From Actinoallomurus sp963799975 (GTDB taxonomy: Bacteria > Actinomycetota > Actinomycetes > Streptosporangiales > Streptosporangiaceae): a stretch of 64,000 bases of DNA. The stretch spans positions 1,364,001 through 1,428,000 of the forward strand of contig CAWCZF010000006.1 in assembly GCA_963799975.1 (NCBI GenBank). Reading direction: 5' to 3'. A program made the position numbers and the translations under genes. The notes under the pieces were generated by a model. That model was not told where the DNA came from, did no database searches, and was given only the letters and a program-made list of their open reading frames with translations. Of the stretch, positions 46,498 through 55,756 are shown one piece after another (the first letter of the stretch is position 1; each line of letters starts with the position of its first letter).

Positions 46498-47701
46498 TCA
46501 ACGGACGGTGCTGGAGAACAGCTCCTCGCGTGTCTCCCCGAGTGCGAGGTGCAGGGCGCCGGCCAGGACGGGGTTGCCGTCGACCGAGCTGAGCCGCAGC
46601 GGCGGATGCGGGATGGTCATGCTGTGCAGCTCGCGTTCGACGAGCGCGCGCAGCGGCTCGCCGCCGGACAGGGGTACCTCGCCGGCGAGCACGATGAGTT
46701 CGGGGTCGAGCACGCTGACGATCGCGGCGAGGCCGGTGGCGAGCCGGGTGGCGAGCCGCCGAGCGCGGCCGTCGCGCGTCGCGTCCCCGGCCTCGTGCGC
46801 GGTCGCGCGCACGCCGGAGGATCTGGTCGGCGCGGCTGCCGCGGAAGCCGTGCTCGCGCAGGAGCCTGATCACGGCGGGCGCGCCGGCGACGGCCTGCAG
46901 CCCGCCGGTGTTGGCGCGGCCGGGCTCGCGGATGATCGGGGCCGAGGCGACCGGCATGTAGCCGACCTCGCCGGCGCCGCCGGTGGCCCCGCGCACGAGC
47001 GTGCCGCCGAGCACGATCGCCATGCCGATGCCGGCGCTCACCCACAGCAGCACGAAGTCGCCCGACTCGGTGACCTGGCCGTGCGCGAGCTCGGCCATCG
47101 CCACCAGGTTGACGTCGTTCTCCACCGCGACCGGCACGCCGAGGCCCGCGCGCAGCCGGCTGAGCAGGTCCGTGATGTGCCAGCCGGGCAGGTGCGAGGC
47201 GTAGCCGAGCCGCTCGGTGCGCGGGTCGACCGCGCCGGGCACGCCGATGACCACGCGGTTGACCCGCGCGAGCCCGGCCTCGGCCATCGCGCCCTCGACC
47301 GCCGTACGTGCGCGCGCGACCGCGTCGCCGCCGGAGGAGCCCGGCGTCGGCAGCTCGAACCGGCCGGTGACCCTGCCGGTCAGGTCGGCCACGGAGGCGC
47401 GGATCTGGGCGCGGCGCACCTCCAGCGCGGCCACGTGGCCCGCGTCGGCGTTGATGCGGTACAGCTCGGCGGTACGCCCGGGGCCGCCCTCCCGTATGCC
47501 GTCCAGGACGACCAGGCCGGCCTCGCGCAGGCGGGTGAGGAGCTGGGAGGCGGTCGGTTTGGACAGCCCGGTGAGCGCGCCGATCTCCGGCCGGGTCAGC
47601 GGCCCCCGCTGGAGCAGGACCTCGAGCGCGGCGCGGTCGTTGATGGCCCGCAGCAGGCTCGGGGTGCCCGGCGTGGAGGTGGACAACGGCGGCTCCGGCA
47701 C
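46498..47701 (-). CDS. csnR: ROK family transcriptional repressor, csnR-like (one shift)
   Basis: A regulator of about 400 residues: N-terminal winged helix (RAALEVLLQRGPLTRPEIGALTGLSKPTASQLLTRLREAGLV) and a ROK sugar-kinase-like domain with IGVPGAVDP, ENDVNLVAMAEL and GIGMAIVLGG. The frame breaks near 46815, after which ARRLATRLATGLAAIVSVLDPELIVLAG follows. GTG 47701 is the start, just downstream of a 9-1-9 palindrome. ROK, binding protein, two permeases, GH4 and kinase is the exact order of the Streptomyces csnR-K genes, where CsnR represses chitosan-oligosaccharide uptake. Confidence 0.82.
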
Positions 47702-47710
47702 ACGAAACGA

Positions 47711-47729
47711 GTTAGGAAAGTTTCCTAAC
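47711..47729. promoter_or_regulatory. ROK-type operator of the csn-like operon
   Basis: GTTAGGAAA-G-TTTCCTAAC is a perfect 9-1-9 palindrome immediately upstream of the regulator start. The AGGAAA/TTTCCT core is the kind of operator reported for actinobacterial ROK repressors such as CsnR. It sits just downstream of the likely transcription start, a repressing position. Confidence 0.8.
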
Positions 47730-47739
47730 TTGACTGGTG

Positions 47740-47768
47740 AAGGTATGACCACCGGTCGGTTGCGTCAA
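47740..47768 (-). promoter_or_regulatory. promoter of the csn-like operon
   Basis: On the minus strand TTGACG (47768-47763) and TACCTT (47745-47740) are separated by exactly 17 bases. Transcription would begin near 47733, so the operator at 47711-47729 would cover the first transcribed bases. Confidence 0.65.
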
Positions 47769-47915
47769 GATGCCGGGTATGCGGTGTTATGAAGCCGAGA
47801 CCAGGGCCGATGCTGGACCGGTCCACTCCGGGCGGTCCCGTCGCGCCCCGGGCGAGCGGTGGAGCCGGGACCTCGCCGGCGCCCGCCGGTCGCGCGCACC
47901 GGTCCGGGACGTCGG

Positions 47916-48446
47916 TCAGTGGTCGGCGAGGATGAAGCGGGTCTTGCCGAACGTGACCTCGTCCCCGGCGCGTACGCGGGTGGGGGCGACGATGCGGTAG
48001 CCGTTGACGAGCGTGCCGTTCATCGAGCCGAGGTCGGCCAGCAGCCAGTTGTCCCCGGCGCGGCGCAGCTCGGCGTGCATGCGCGACACGCTCAGGTCGG
48101 TGACGACGAACTGGCAGCCGGGCGCGCGGCCGATCAGCAGGCGTGGCCAGTCGTGCGGGGGCAGGGCGAAGCGCGGCAGCCGCGGGGCGCGCCAGGCGGC
48201 CTCGATCCGCGCGGTCATCGAGGACAGCGAGGCGATGGCGCCGGTGAGGCCGCGCACGACGCGGCTCTCCGGCGGCAGGTCGCTGACCAGCGCGACCAGC
48301 TCGGCGTTGTTGCGGGCACGCAGCGCCGTCTCGACACGGCGCTCGAACGTCTCGTGCGAGAGCCTGCCCTCGGCGGCACGGTCGCGAAGAGCGCGGAGCA
48401 CGCGGTCGCGATCGGTGTCCGATGCGCGTACCGGTAGCACTTCCAT
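47916..48446 (-). CDS. DUF1707-FHA domain protein
   Basis: A 176-residue protein. The N-terminal DUF1707 domain (about 1-60) has RASDTDRDRVLRALRDRAAEGRLSHETFERRVETAL. The C-terminal forkhead-associated domain (about 95-176) carries LLIGRAPGC, SVSRMHAEL and GSMNGTLVNG, the phosphothreonine-binding loop residues. It probably binds a substrate of a Ser/Thr protein kinase. GATACT lies six bases before ATG 48446, again fitting a leaderless mRNA. Confidence 0.87.
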   Translation of the reverse strand: MEVLPVRASDTDRDRVLRALRDRAAEGRLSHETFERRVETALRARNNAELVALVSDLPPESRVVRGLTGAIASLSSMTARIEAAWRAPRLPRFALPPHDWPRLLIGRAPGCQFVVTDLSVSRMHAELRRAGDNWLLADLGSMNGTLVNGYRIVAPTRVRAGDEVTFGKTRFILADH

Positions 48447-48522
48447 GTGATGAGTATCGGGACGGGAAAGTCTCGTGTCCAGTGCGTCACCGGACGCCGA
48501 GGCCGGCGGCTCGCGCCGATCG

Positions 48523-48550
48523 TGATCTACAATGTAAAGGCGCTCGGCCG
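48523..48550 (+). repeat. dispersed 28-base intergenic repeat, copy 3
   Basis: TGATCTACAATGTAAAGGCG followed by CTCGGCCG, between the P450 stop (20 bases away) and the FHA gene start (77 bases away). It matches copy 2 at all 20 first bases and copy 1 at 19. Confidence 0.78.
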
Positions 48551-48569
48551 TACGGCTCCGCGCCCGTAT

Positions 48570-49724
48570 TCACGGCCGCCAGCGGACCCGTACCTCGGCG
48601 GGTTTGCGGAACACCAGGCCACGCGCCGCCCCGGCGTGCTCCAGGCGCAGGTCCGGCAGGCCGAGCAGGGCGCGCAGAGCGGTCGTGGTCTCCAGCCGGG
48701 CCAGGTGCGCGCCGAAGCAGAAGTGCGGGCCGCGGGCGAAGGACAGGTGCCGGTCGGGGTCCTCGCGCCGTATGTCGTAGCGGTCGGGCTCGGGGAAGAC
48801 GCCGGGGTCGCGGTTGGCGCCGGCGATCGAGACGCGCACGAGGTCGCCGGCGCGGATCGCGGCGGTCCCGAGCGTCACGTCACGTACGGCGTACCTGTCG
48901 ATCACCGACGCCGACGGCTCCAGGCGCACCGACTCCTCGACGGCGTTCGCCAGCAGCCCGGGGTCCGCGCGTACGAGGGCGAGCTGGCCGGGATCGCCGA
49001 GCAGGTGCGCCGCGGCGCCTGCGATCATGCCTTCGGTGGTGTCGATGCCGCCGAACATCAGCACCGCGGCGTCGGCGACGATCTCGGCGCAGGTCAGCCC
49101 CTCCTGCCGGCCGGCCACCTCGGCGAGCAGCGACGACGGCCGCCCCCCGCCGGTGATCGCCTCTTCGACGCGTGCTCGCAGCAGCGCGTACGCCTCGGGC
49201 TGCGCGGTGTCCTGGCCGGCGGTGATGGCCGAGACGGCGGCGACGAGCGCCTCGTACCAGGACCGGATCGTGGCGGGGTCGGTGTCGCCGAGGCCGAGCG
49301 CCTCGGCGACGACCGCGACGGCGAGCGGCCCGGCGAGCTCGGCGCGCAGTTCGGCCCGCCCCGCCGGCCGCAGCGCGGCGACCAGGCGGTTCGCCTCGGC
49401 CTCGACGAAGGCGGTGAACCGCGCGCGGGTCTCGGCGGGCCGGAACGTGCGGGCGAACGGCTCGCGGTGCCGCGTGTGCGCGGCGCCGTCGAGGGAGAGC
49501 ATGCTCGGCCCGATCAGCCGCGCGGTGGAGAACCGCGGGTCATCGACGGTGTAGGTCCGCGCGTCGCGCATGACCTGCCGGGCCAGGTCGTGCCGGGTGA
49601 CGAGCCAGCCGCCGAGCACCGGGAGCCAGGAGACCGGCTCGGTGGCCCGCAGCCGGGCCAGCAGCGGATGCGGATCGGCCGTCAGCTCCTCGACGGTGGC
49701 GCTCGCGCCGATGGGGTACCTCAC
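48570..49724 (-). CDS. cytochrome P450
   Basis: A 384-residue soluble bacterial P450. The I-helix reads LMFGGIDTTEGMIAG, EESVRLEPSASVIDRYAV contains the ExxR motif, and the heme-binding loop is FARGPHFCFGAHLARLE with the proximal Cys. GTG 49724 follows TAGTGT by seven bases with no Shine-Dalgarno, consistent with a leaderless transcript, and gives the normal family length. No ferredoxin gene is adjacent. Substrate unknown. Confidence 0.9.
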   Translation of the reverse strand: MRYPIGASATVEELTADPHPLLARLRATEPVSWLPVLGGWLVTRHDLARQVMRDARTYTVDDPRFSTARLIGPSMLSLDGAAHTRHREPFARTFRPAETRARFTAFVEAEANRLVAALRPAGRAELRAELAGPLAVAVVAEALGLGDTDPATIRSWYEALVAAVSAITAGQDTAQPEAYALLRARVEEAITGGGRPSSLLAEVAGRQEGLTCAEIVADAAVLMFGGIDTTEGMIAGAAAHLLGDPGQLALVRADPGLLANAVEESVRLEPSASVIDRYAVRDVTLGTAAIRAGDLVRVSIAGANRDPGVFPEPDRYDIRREDPDRHLSFARGPHFCFGAHLARLETTTALRALLGLPDLRLEHAGAARGLVFRKPAEVRVRWRP

Positions 49725-49951
49725 CCGGCCGACACTACGTCCTGTCCCCGGCCCCGGCCGATGAGGACCGTCCCGCGCCCGCGCTGGACGGGCGGCGGGG
49801 GATGGGGGGATCGTCCTCGACGGGCCGCCGGGCGTGCCCTCCCGTGCCGGTCTGGCCGGTCCCGTCATGGCCGGGTACCGTGCGGCGCGTACGCGCGGGC
49901 GGCCCCGGCGCCGCCGCGCGCCCGTTCCCGGCCGGAGGAGAGTGGTCGCGG

Positions 49952-51460
49952 GTGACCGCCGTAACGAGTGTCGACGCGCGTACGGGCGAGGCCGTCGCCG
50001 CCGTCGCGCAGGAGAGCACCGCCGAGGAGACCGGCGCGGCGTGCGCGCGGGCGGCCGCGGCGTTCGCCGGGCTGGAGGCGATGGGCCGGGCCGGCCGCGC
50101 CGGGCTGCTGCGCGCGATGGCCGCCGCCCTGGAGGCCGGCCGCGCCCAGGTCGTGCGGGTCGCGGACCGCGAGAGCGCGCTCGGCGAGCAACGCCTGAAC
50201 GGCGAGCTCACCCGCACCCGCTTCCAGCTGGAGCTGTTCGCGGGCGTGCTGGAGGAGGGCTCCTACGTCGAGGCCGTGATCGACCACGCCGGGGACACCG
50301 CGATGGGCCCGCGGCCGGACGTGCGCCGGATGCTGGTGCCGCTCGGCCCGGTGGCGGTGTTCGGGGCGAGCAACTTCCCGCTGGCGTTCTCGGTGCCGGG
50401 CGGCGACACGGCGTCGGCGCTCGCCGCGGGCTGCCCGGTCGTGGCGAAGGCGCACCCGTCGCACCCGGCCACCTCCCAGCTGTGCTTCGAGCTGCTGGCC
50501 GGCGCCGTACGCGAGGCGCGCGCGCCGGAGGGCGCGGTCGGCCTCGTGCACGGCGCTCGTGCCGGCACGGACCTGGTCGGGCATCCGGCGATCCGCGCGG
50601 CCGGCTTCACCGGGTCGCTGCGCGGCGGCCGCGCTCTGTCCGCGGTGGCGGCCGCGCGCCCGGACCCGATCCCGTTCTACGCCGAGATGGGCAGCCTGAA
50701 CCCGCTGGTGGTCACGCCCGCGGCGGCCGGTGAGCGCGCCGGCCGGATCGCGGCGGGCTATGCCGCCTCGTTCACGCTGGGCGCGGGGCAGTTCTGCACC
50801 AAGCCGGGCCTGGCGTTCGTGCCGGCGGGCGCGGCGGGGGAGCGGCTGCGCGCCGAGACCGCTCGGCGGGTCGCCGCGATGGGCGGGACGGTGCTGCTCA
50901 ATGCCGGGATCGCGGACGCGTTCGGCGCGGGCGTGGAGCGGATCGCGGGCGCGCGCGGCGTGCGGCGGCTCGCGGCGGGCGAGGGGCCGCGCTCCCCTGT
51001 GCTGTTCGCCGTGCGCGCGCCGGACCTGGCCGGGCCGCTGCTGGAGGAGTGCTTCGGCCCGGTCGCCGTCGTCGTGGAGTACGCCGATGAGGGGGAGCTG
51101 CTGGGCGCACTCGCGCGCCTGCCGGGCAACCTGACCGCGACGGTGCACGCGGGCGAGGACGAGACGGGCCTGCCGGAGCGGCTGGCGAGTGCGCTGCGGG
51201 AGAAGGCGGGCCGGCTGATCTGGAACGGCTTCCCCACCGGGGTGGCGGTGAGCCACGGGATGCAGCACGGCGGCCCGTACCCGTCGACGACGAACGCGCT
51301 GCACACGTCGGTGGGCGCGACCGCGATCCGCCGGTTCCTGCGCCCGGTGGCCTGGCAGGACGCCCCGCCCGCCGTTCTGCCGCCCGAGCTGCGCGAGCCC
51401 GGCCCGGGCATCCCGCGCCGCGTGGACGGCGTCCTTCTCACCGGCGGAGACCCCGCCTGA
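49952..51460 (+). CDS. aldehyde dehydrogenase (2-oxoglutarate-semialdehyde dehydrogenase-like)
   Basis: A 502-residue NAD(P)-dependent aldehyde dehydrogenase. The catalytic Cys is in LGAGQFCTKPG, the general-base Glu in PFYAEMGSLNP, and the cofactor region in PVAVFGASNFPLAFSVPGGDTASALAAGCPV. These features are close to the 2,5-dioxovalerate (alpha-ketoglutarate semialdehyde) subgroup of sugar-acid pathways. GGAGGAGAG precedes GTG 49952. It converges with the MFS gene within a few bases. Confidence 0.87.
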   Translation: MTAVTSVDARTGEAVAAVAQESTAEETGAACARAAAAFAGLEAMGRAGRAGLLRAMAAALEAGRAQVVRVADRESALGEQRLNGELTRTRFQLELFAGVLEEGSYVEAVIDHAGDTAMGPRPDVRRMLVPLGPVAVFGASNFPLAFSVPGGDTASALAAGCPVVAKAHPSHPATSQLCFELLAGAVREARAPEGAVGLVHGARAGTDLVGHPAIRAAGFTGSLRGGRALSAVAAARPDPIPFYAEMGSLNPLVVTPAAAGERAGRIAAGYAASFTLGAGQFCTKPGLAFVPAGAAGERLRAETARRVAAMGGTVLLNAGIADAFGAGVERIAGARGVRRLAAGEGPRSPVLFAVRAPDLAGPLLEECFGPVAVVVEYADEGELLGALARLPGNLTATVHAGEDETGLPERLASALREKAGRLIWNGFPTGVAVSHGMQHGGPYPSTTNALHTSVGATAIRRFLRPVAWQDAPPAVLPPELREPGPGIPRRVDGVLLTGGDPA

Positions 51461-51463
51461 GCC

Positions 51464-53016
51464 TCACCCGGCGGACGCCGGCCCGCGGACGGGTCCTCGC
51501 GCCGGCCGGCGCTCTCGTGCGCCGCGGGCCGCCGCCACAGCAGCGCGGCCAGGGCGGTGAAGACGACCGCGCCGATCACCGCGGCGAGGTGCAGACCGGC
51601 GGTGAAGGCGGTGCCGGCGGCCGACATCAGGTCGGCGGCCGGGCCCGCGGGCAGGCCGCGCGCGGCCTGCCGCGCGCCGGCCAGGCTCTGGCGTGCCGGG
51701 GGCGGCACGTCGCCCCCCGCCAGGGCGCGGGTCAGGGGGCCGGCCATGCGGTGCCGGTAGACGGCCATGCCGATGGAGCCCAGGAGCGCCAGGCCGAGTG
51801 TCGCGCCGAGGTTGTTGCTCAGCTCCGACAGCGACGCCGCGGACCCGGCCCGCGTCGCCGGGGCGGCCGTGACGACCTGGTGGGCGCCCAGCGCGAACAG
51901 CGGCCCCGCGCCCAGGTGCACCAGCACGATCCCGGTCATCGCGGGCAGCGTCCCGCCGGTCGCGGCGAGGAGGACGAACCCGGCCGCGCCGAGCAGGAGG
52001 CCGCCGGTGACGACGGCGCGCTCGGGCCAGCGGCGCGCCGCGGCCGCGGCGAGCTGTGAGCCGGCCGCGACCGCCAGGCCCGCCGGGGCCAGCCACAGGC
52101 CCGCCCACCCCGGGCCGTACCGCTCCACGGTCTGCACGTACTGGCTGACCAGCAGGAACGTCCCGGCCATCGCGGCCGCGACGGCCAGCATCGCGGCGCA
52201 GGTCACGCTCAGCGTCCAGTCGGCGAACAGCCGCAGGTCCAGCAACGGGTCGGTGAGCCGGAGCTGACGGCGTACGAACACCACGCCGCACAGCGCGCCG
52301 AGGACCACGCCGGCGGCCGCCTGCGCGGGCGCGCCCGCGGCGAGCTCCTTGACCCCGTACACGACCGGCAGGATCGCGCCCAGCGACAGGCCCACGCTGA
52401 GCAGGTCGGGGCGGCCGGCGCCGGGATCGCGGTCCTCGGGCAGCAGGAAGGGGCCGACGGCGAGCAGCAGGACCATCGCCGGCACGCCGAGCAGGAACAC
52501 CGAGCCCCACCAGAACCGCTCCAGCAGCAGGCCGCCCGCGACCGGGCCGAGCGCCGCGCCGCTCATCATGCAGCTCACCCACGCCGCGACGGCGGTGGCG
52601 CGCTGGCCGGGGTCGCGGAACAGGGTGCGGATGAGCGCCAGCGTCGAGGGCATCAGCGTCGCGCCGGCGACGCCGAGCAGCGCGCGTGCGGCGATGAGCA
52701 GGCCGGGCGAGGGCGCGAACGCCGCCAGGACCGAGCACGCGCCGAACGCCGCCGCGCCGGCGAGCAGCAGCCGGCGGCGGCCGATCCGGTCGCCGAGGGT
52801 GCCCATCGTGATCAGCAGGCCGGCCTCGAGGAAGCCGTAGACGTCGGTGATCCACAGCTGCTGCACCGCGCTCGCGCCGAGGTCGGCGCTCAGGCTGGGC
52901 AGCGCCAGGAACAGCGCGCCGACGTCCAGCGACACCAGCAGGGTCGGCAGGCCCAGCACGGCCAGCGCGATCCACTCGCGCCGGCCCGCTCTGGCCGCCG
53001 TCGTGTCGGCCGTCAT
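51464..53016 (-). CDS. MFS drug-efflux type transporter (EmrB/QacA, 14 helices)
   Basis: A transporter of about 517 residues with 14 membrane helices. MTADTTAARAGRREWIALAVLG begins it; the family motifs LDVGALFLALPSL and GDRIGRRRLLLAG (motif A) are present. The frame of the body does not stop at 51464 but stays open through the antisense of the aldehyde dehydrogenase to 50758; the neighbouring frame ends at 51464. A shift near the last codons (about 51500) is likely, and the antisense extension is not credible as protein. Substrate unknown. Confidence 0.8.
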
Positions 53017-53148
53017 CCCGGTCTCCCTCGTCCCGACTCATCCGGACCGCGAACGCGGCCGGTATTCGTTGGGACGAGGGAGGAACCGAGAACTCATCGG
53101 CGAAGCGCCGAAGAGGGCCCGAACGCGGAACTACGCGGTGCGGATCGA

Positions 53149-54552
53149 CTACTCGGCGAGGATCGCCTCGGAGGCGGCGCGGCTGGCGGCGGCCAGGTGC
53201 AGGTCGCGGCCGCGCGCCGCGCGCGCGTGCTCGCGCCACCAGTCGCGGCCGGCGCGAGGGGAGCGTGTGGATCGGGTCGTAGTACTCGTACTTGCGCTGC
53301 AGCGCCTCGGGGTCGTCGGCCTCGATCCCGGTGCGGTAGTTCTTGGTCCAGTAGGAGATGCCGTGCACGGTGTCGTAGTCGGCGACCTGGTGCACCCAGC
53401 GCTTGCCGACGTAGGGCACGTCGCAGACGATCCGCGGCGTGGCGAAGCCCGGCAGGTAGCCCATGATGCCGTGCTGGAGCGCGCTGCGCCTCGCCCAGCG
53501 ACAGCCGCCAGTGCTCGCTGAACGGGATCATGTCGCACAGGTAGAAGTAGTAGGGCAGCACGCCGTTGTCCTGCAGCGCGAAGCACAGGTCGAGCAGGTC
53601 CTCGACGGTGGCGTTGACGCCGCGCATGAGCACGCCCTGGTTGCGCACGTCACGTACGCCGGCCTCGAGCATGGCCTGGGCCGCCTTGGCGACCAGCGGC
53701 GTCATCGACTGCGGCGGCGTTGACGTGGGTGTGGATCGCGAGCTGCGCGCCGCGGCTGCGCGCCTTGGTGGCCAGGCGCTCCATGCCGGCGCGCACCTCG
53801 TCCTGCAGCCAGTGCTGCGGCAGGCCCATCAGGGCCTTGGTGGCGAGCCGGACGTCGCGGATGTTGTCCACGTCCAGGAGCCGGTCGACGAAGTTCTCCA
53901 GCCGCGCCCAGGGCATGTTCGCGACGTCGCCGCCGGAGACGACCACGTCGCGGACCTGCGGGGTGCGGCCGAGGTAGGCGAGCATCTCCTCGAGCCGGTC
54001 GGGCTGCTTGAGGCTGAACTTGTGCTTGTCGATCTGGGGCGTGGAGTTGCCGACCAGGTCCATGCGGGTGCAGTGGCCGCAGTACTGGGGACAGGTGGGG
54101 AGCAGCTCGGCGAGGACCTTGGTGGGGTAGCGGTGGGTCAGCCCCTCCACCGCCCACATCTCGGCCTCGTGCAGGGAGTCACGGCTGGCGAACGGGTGTG
54201 AGGGCCAGTCGGTGCGCCGGTCGCTGAAGACCGGCAGCATGTAGCGGCGCACCGGGTCGGCGTAGAACGCCTCGGTGGAGCTCGCGTCCATGGTGTTGAG
54301 CATCTGCGGCGGCAGCAGCATCGACATCGTCGCCCGCTCGCGCTGGTCACGCTCGAGGTCGGCGTAGAAGTCCTCGCTCAGCAGGTCGCCCAGACGCCGT
54401 GGAGCTGGCTGGACGTTCTTCACGCAGTGCGCCCGCTGCCACTGCGCCGACTCCCACTCCTCCCGTGTGACCTCACGCCAGCCCGGGAAGCGTTGCCAGT
54501 CCGGCTCGATCAGCTCGCGCCGCTGGTAGCGTGTACGGCTGGAGGCGGCCAT
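53149..54552 (-). CDS. kamA: lysine 2,3-aminomutase KamA (several shifts)
   Basis: A radical-SAM, PLP-dependent enzyme of about 467 residues that turns L-lysine into L-beta-lysine. The SAM cluster motif is CPQYCGHC, followed by TRMDLVGN, VVSGGDVANMP and, in a second frame, QGVLMRGVNATVEDLLDLC and YYFYLCDMIPFSEHW; a third frame holds PGFATPRIVCDVPYVGKR. Breaks lie near 53705, 53490 and 53260. Near 54395 two shifts cancel: reading across them restores NVQQL and LGDLLSEDF. ATG 54552 is the start. Divergent from kdd. Confidence 0.82.
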
Positions 54553-54721
54553 CGGGGGACACCGTCGAGGCTATCGGCGAGAGCGGTCACGAGCTTCACC
54601 CCTTGAACAGAAAGTCGGATTGACGGACGATATTCAGTGTCTGGGGGACGATACGGGAAATATTCTCTCTAAACCAGCTTCCCCCAGCAGATATTCCGCG
54701 AGACGCTCTGAGGTGATGGGA
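54553..54721. promoter_or_regulatory. divergent kamA / kdd control region
   Basis: This is 169 bases, markedly AT-richer than the surroundings. TTGACG occurs at 54620-54625, and there are three GATATTC/AATATTC-like elements near 54629, 54658 and 54690. These are candidate regulator sites; no local regulator gene is seen. Confidence 0.4.
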
Positions 54722-55756
54722 ATGAACAGCTCTCCGGTCGGACTGCACCGGGTCCTCGAGCCGCCCGGCGTGTTGCCGCAGGCGGCGCGGCGCCTCGACG
54801 CCGACCCGCGCATCCGCGACGACGAGGTACGCGTACGCCTCGAACGCCTGAACCTGGACGCCGCCTCGTTCCGCCAGCTGCACACCGCGCACGACGGCGA
54901 CCCGGACCGGATCCGCGCCGAGGTCGTGGAGATCATCCGGAGCCGCGGCAAGATGCACAACCCGGTCACCGGCTCGGGCGGCATGCTGATCGGCGTCGTG
55001 GACGAGGCGGGGCCCAAGTCCCCGCTGGGCCTGGTGCCCGGGATGCGGATCGCCACGCTCGTCTCCCTCACCCTCACCCCGCTGCACGTCGAGGACGGCC
55101 TGCGCGGCTGGGACGGCCGCGGCGAGCAGGTCCCCGCCGAGGGTCACGCGATCCTGTTCGCCCGCTCGATCGCCGCCGAGCTGCCCGAGGACCTGCCGGC
55201 CGCGCTGAGCCTGGCCGTGATGGACGTCTGCGGCGCGCCCGCGCTCACCCACCGCGTCGTCGCCGCGCGTACCGGCCCCGTCGTCGCGGTGATCGGCGCC
55301 GCGGGCAAGAGCGGTTCGCTGTCCCTGGCCGCCGCGCGCCGCGCCGGCGCCGCGCGCACCATCGGCGTGGTCCCCTCCGCGGCCGAGGCGGACCGGCTGG
55401 CGGCCGCCGGGCTGGCCGACGACGTCGTGCTCGCCGACGCGCGCGACCCGATCGCCCTCGCCGACGCCGTACACGGCACCGGCGCCGCCGCCGGCGCGGA
55501 CGTGACCGTCGTGTGCGTCGACGTGCCCGGCTGCGAGCACGGCGCCATCCTGGCCACCGCACCGGGCGGCACGGTCGTGTTCTTCTCGATGGCCACCTCG
55601 TTCCCGGCCGCTGCCCTGGGCGCCGAGGGACTGGCCGCCGACGTGACCATGCTGATCGGAAACGGGTACGCCCCCGGCCACGCGCGACTCGCGCTGGACC
55701 TGTTGCGCACCGAGCCGGGAGTGATGAAGATCTTCGTCGAACGCGTGGAGACCTGA
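54722..55756 (+). CDS. kdd: L-erythro-3,5-diaminohexanoate dehydrogenase
   Basis: A 344-residue NAD(P)-dependent dehydrogenase that converts 3,5-diaminohexanoate to 5-amino-3-oxohexanoate in lysine degradation. GKMHNPVTGSGGMLIG is a family signature, and VVAVIGAAGKSGSLSLAAA is the dinucleotide-binding loop. ATG 54722 has GAGGTGA at a spacing of seven; ATG 54716 is possible. The stop overlaps the kamD start (TGATG). It is the first gene of kdd-kamD-kamE-kal. Confidence 0.88.
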   Translation: MNSSPVGLHRVLEPPGVLPQAARRLDADPRIRDDEVRVRLERLNLDAASFRQLHTAHDGDPDRIRAEVVEIIRSRGKMHNPVTGSGGMLIGVVDEAGPKSPLGLVPGMRIATLVSLTLTPLHVEDGLRGWDGRGEQVPAEGHAILFARSIAAELPEDLPAALSLAVMDVCGAPALTHRVVAARTGPVVAVIGAAGKSGSLSLAAARRAGAARTIGVVPSAAEADRLAAAGLADDVVLADARDPIALADAVHGTGAAAGADVTVVCVDVPGCEHGAILATAPGGTVVFFSMATSFPAAALGAEGLAADVTMLIGNGYAPGHARLALDLLRTEPGVMKIFVERVET

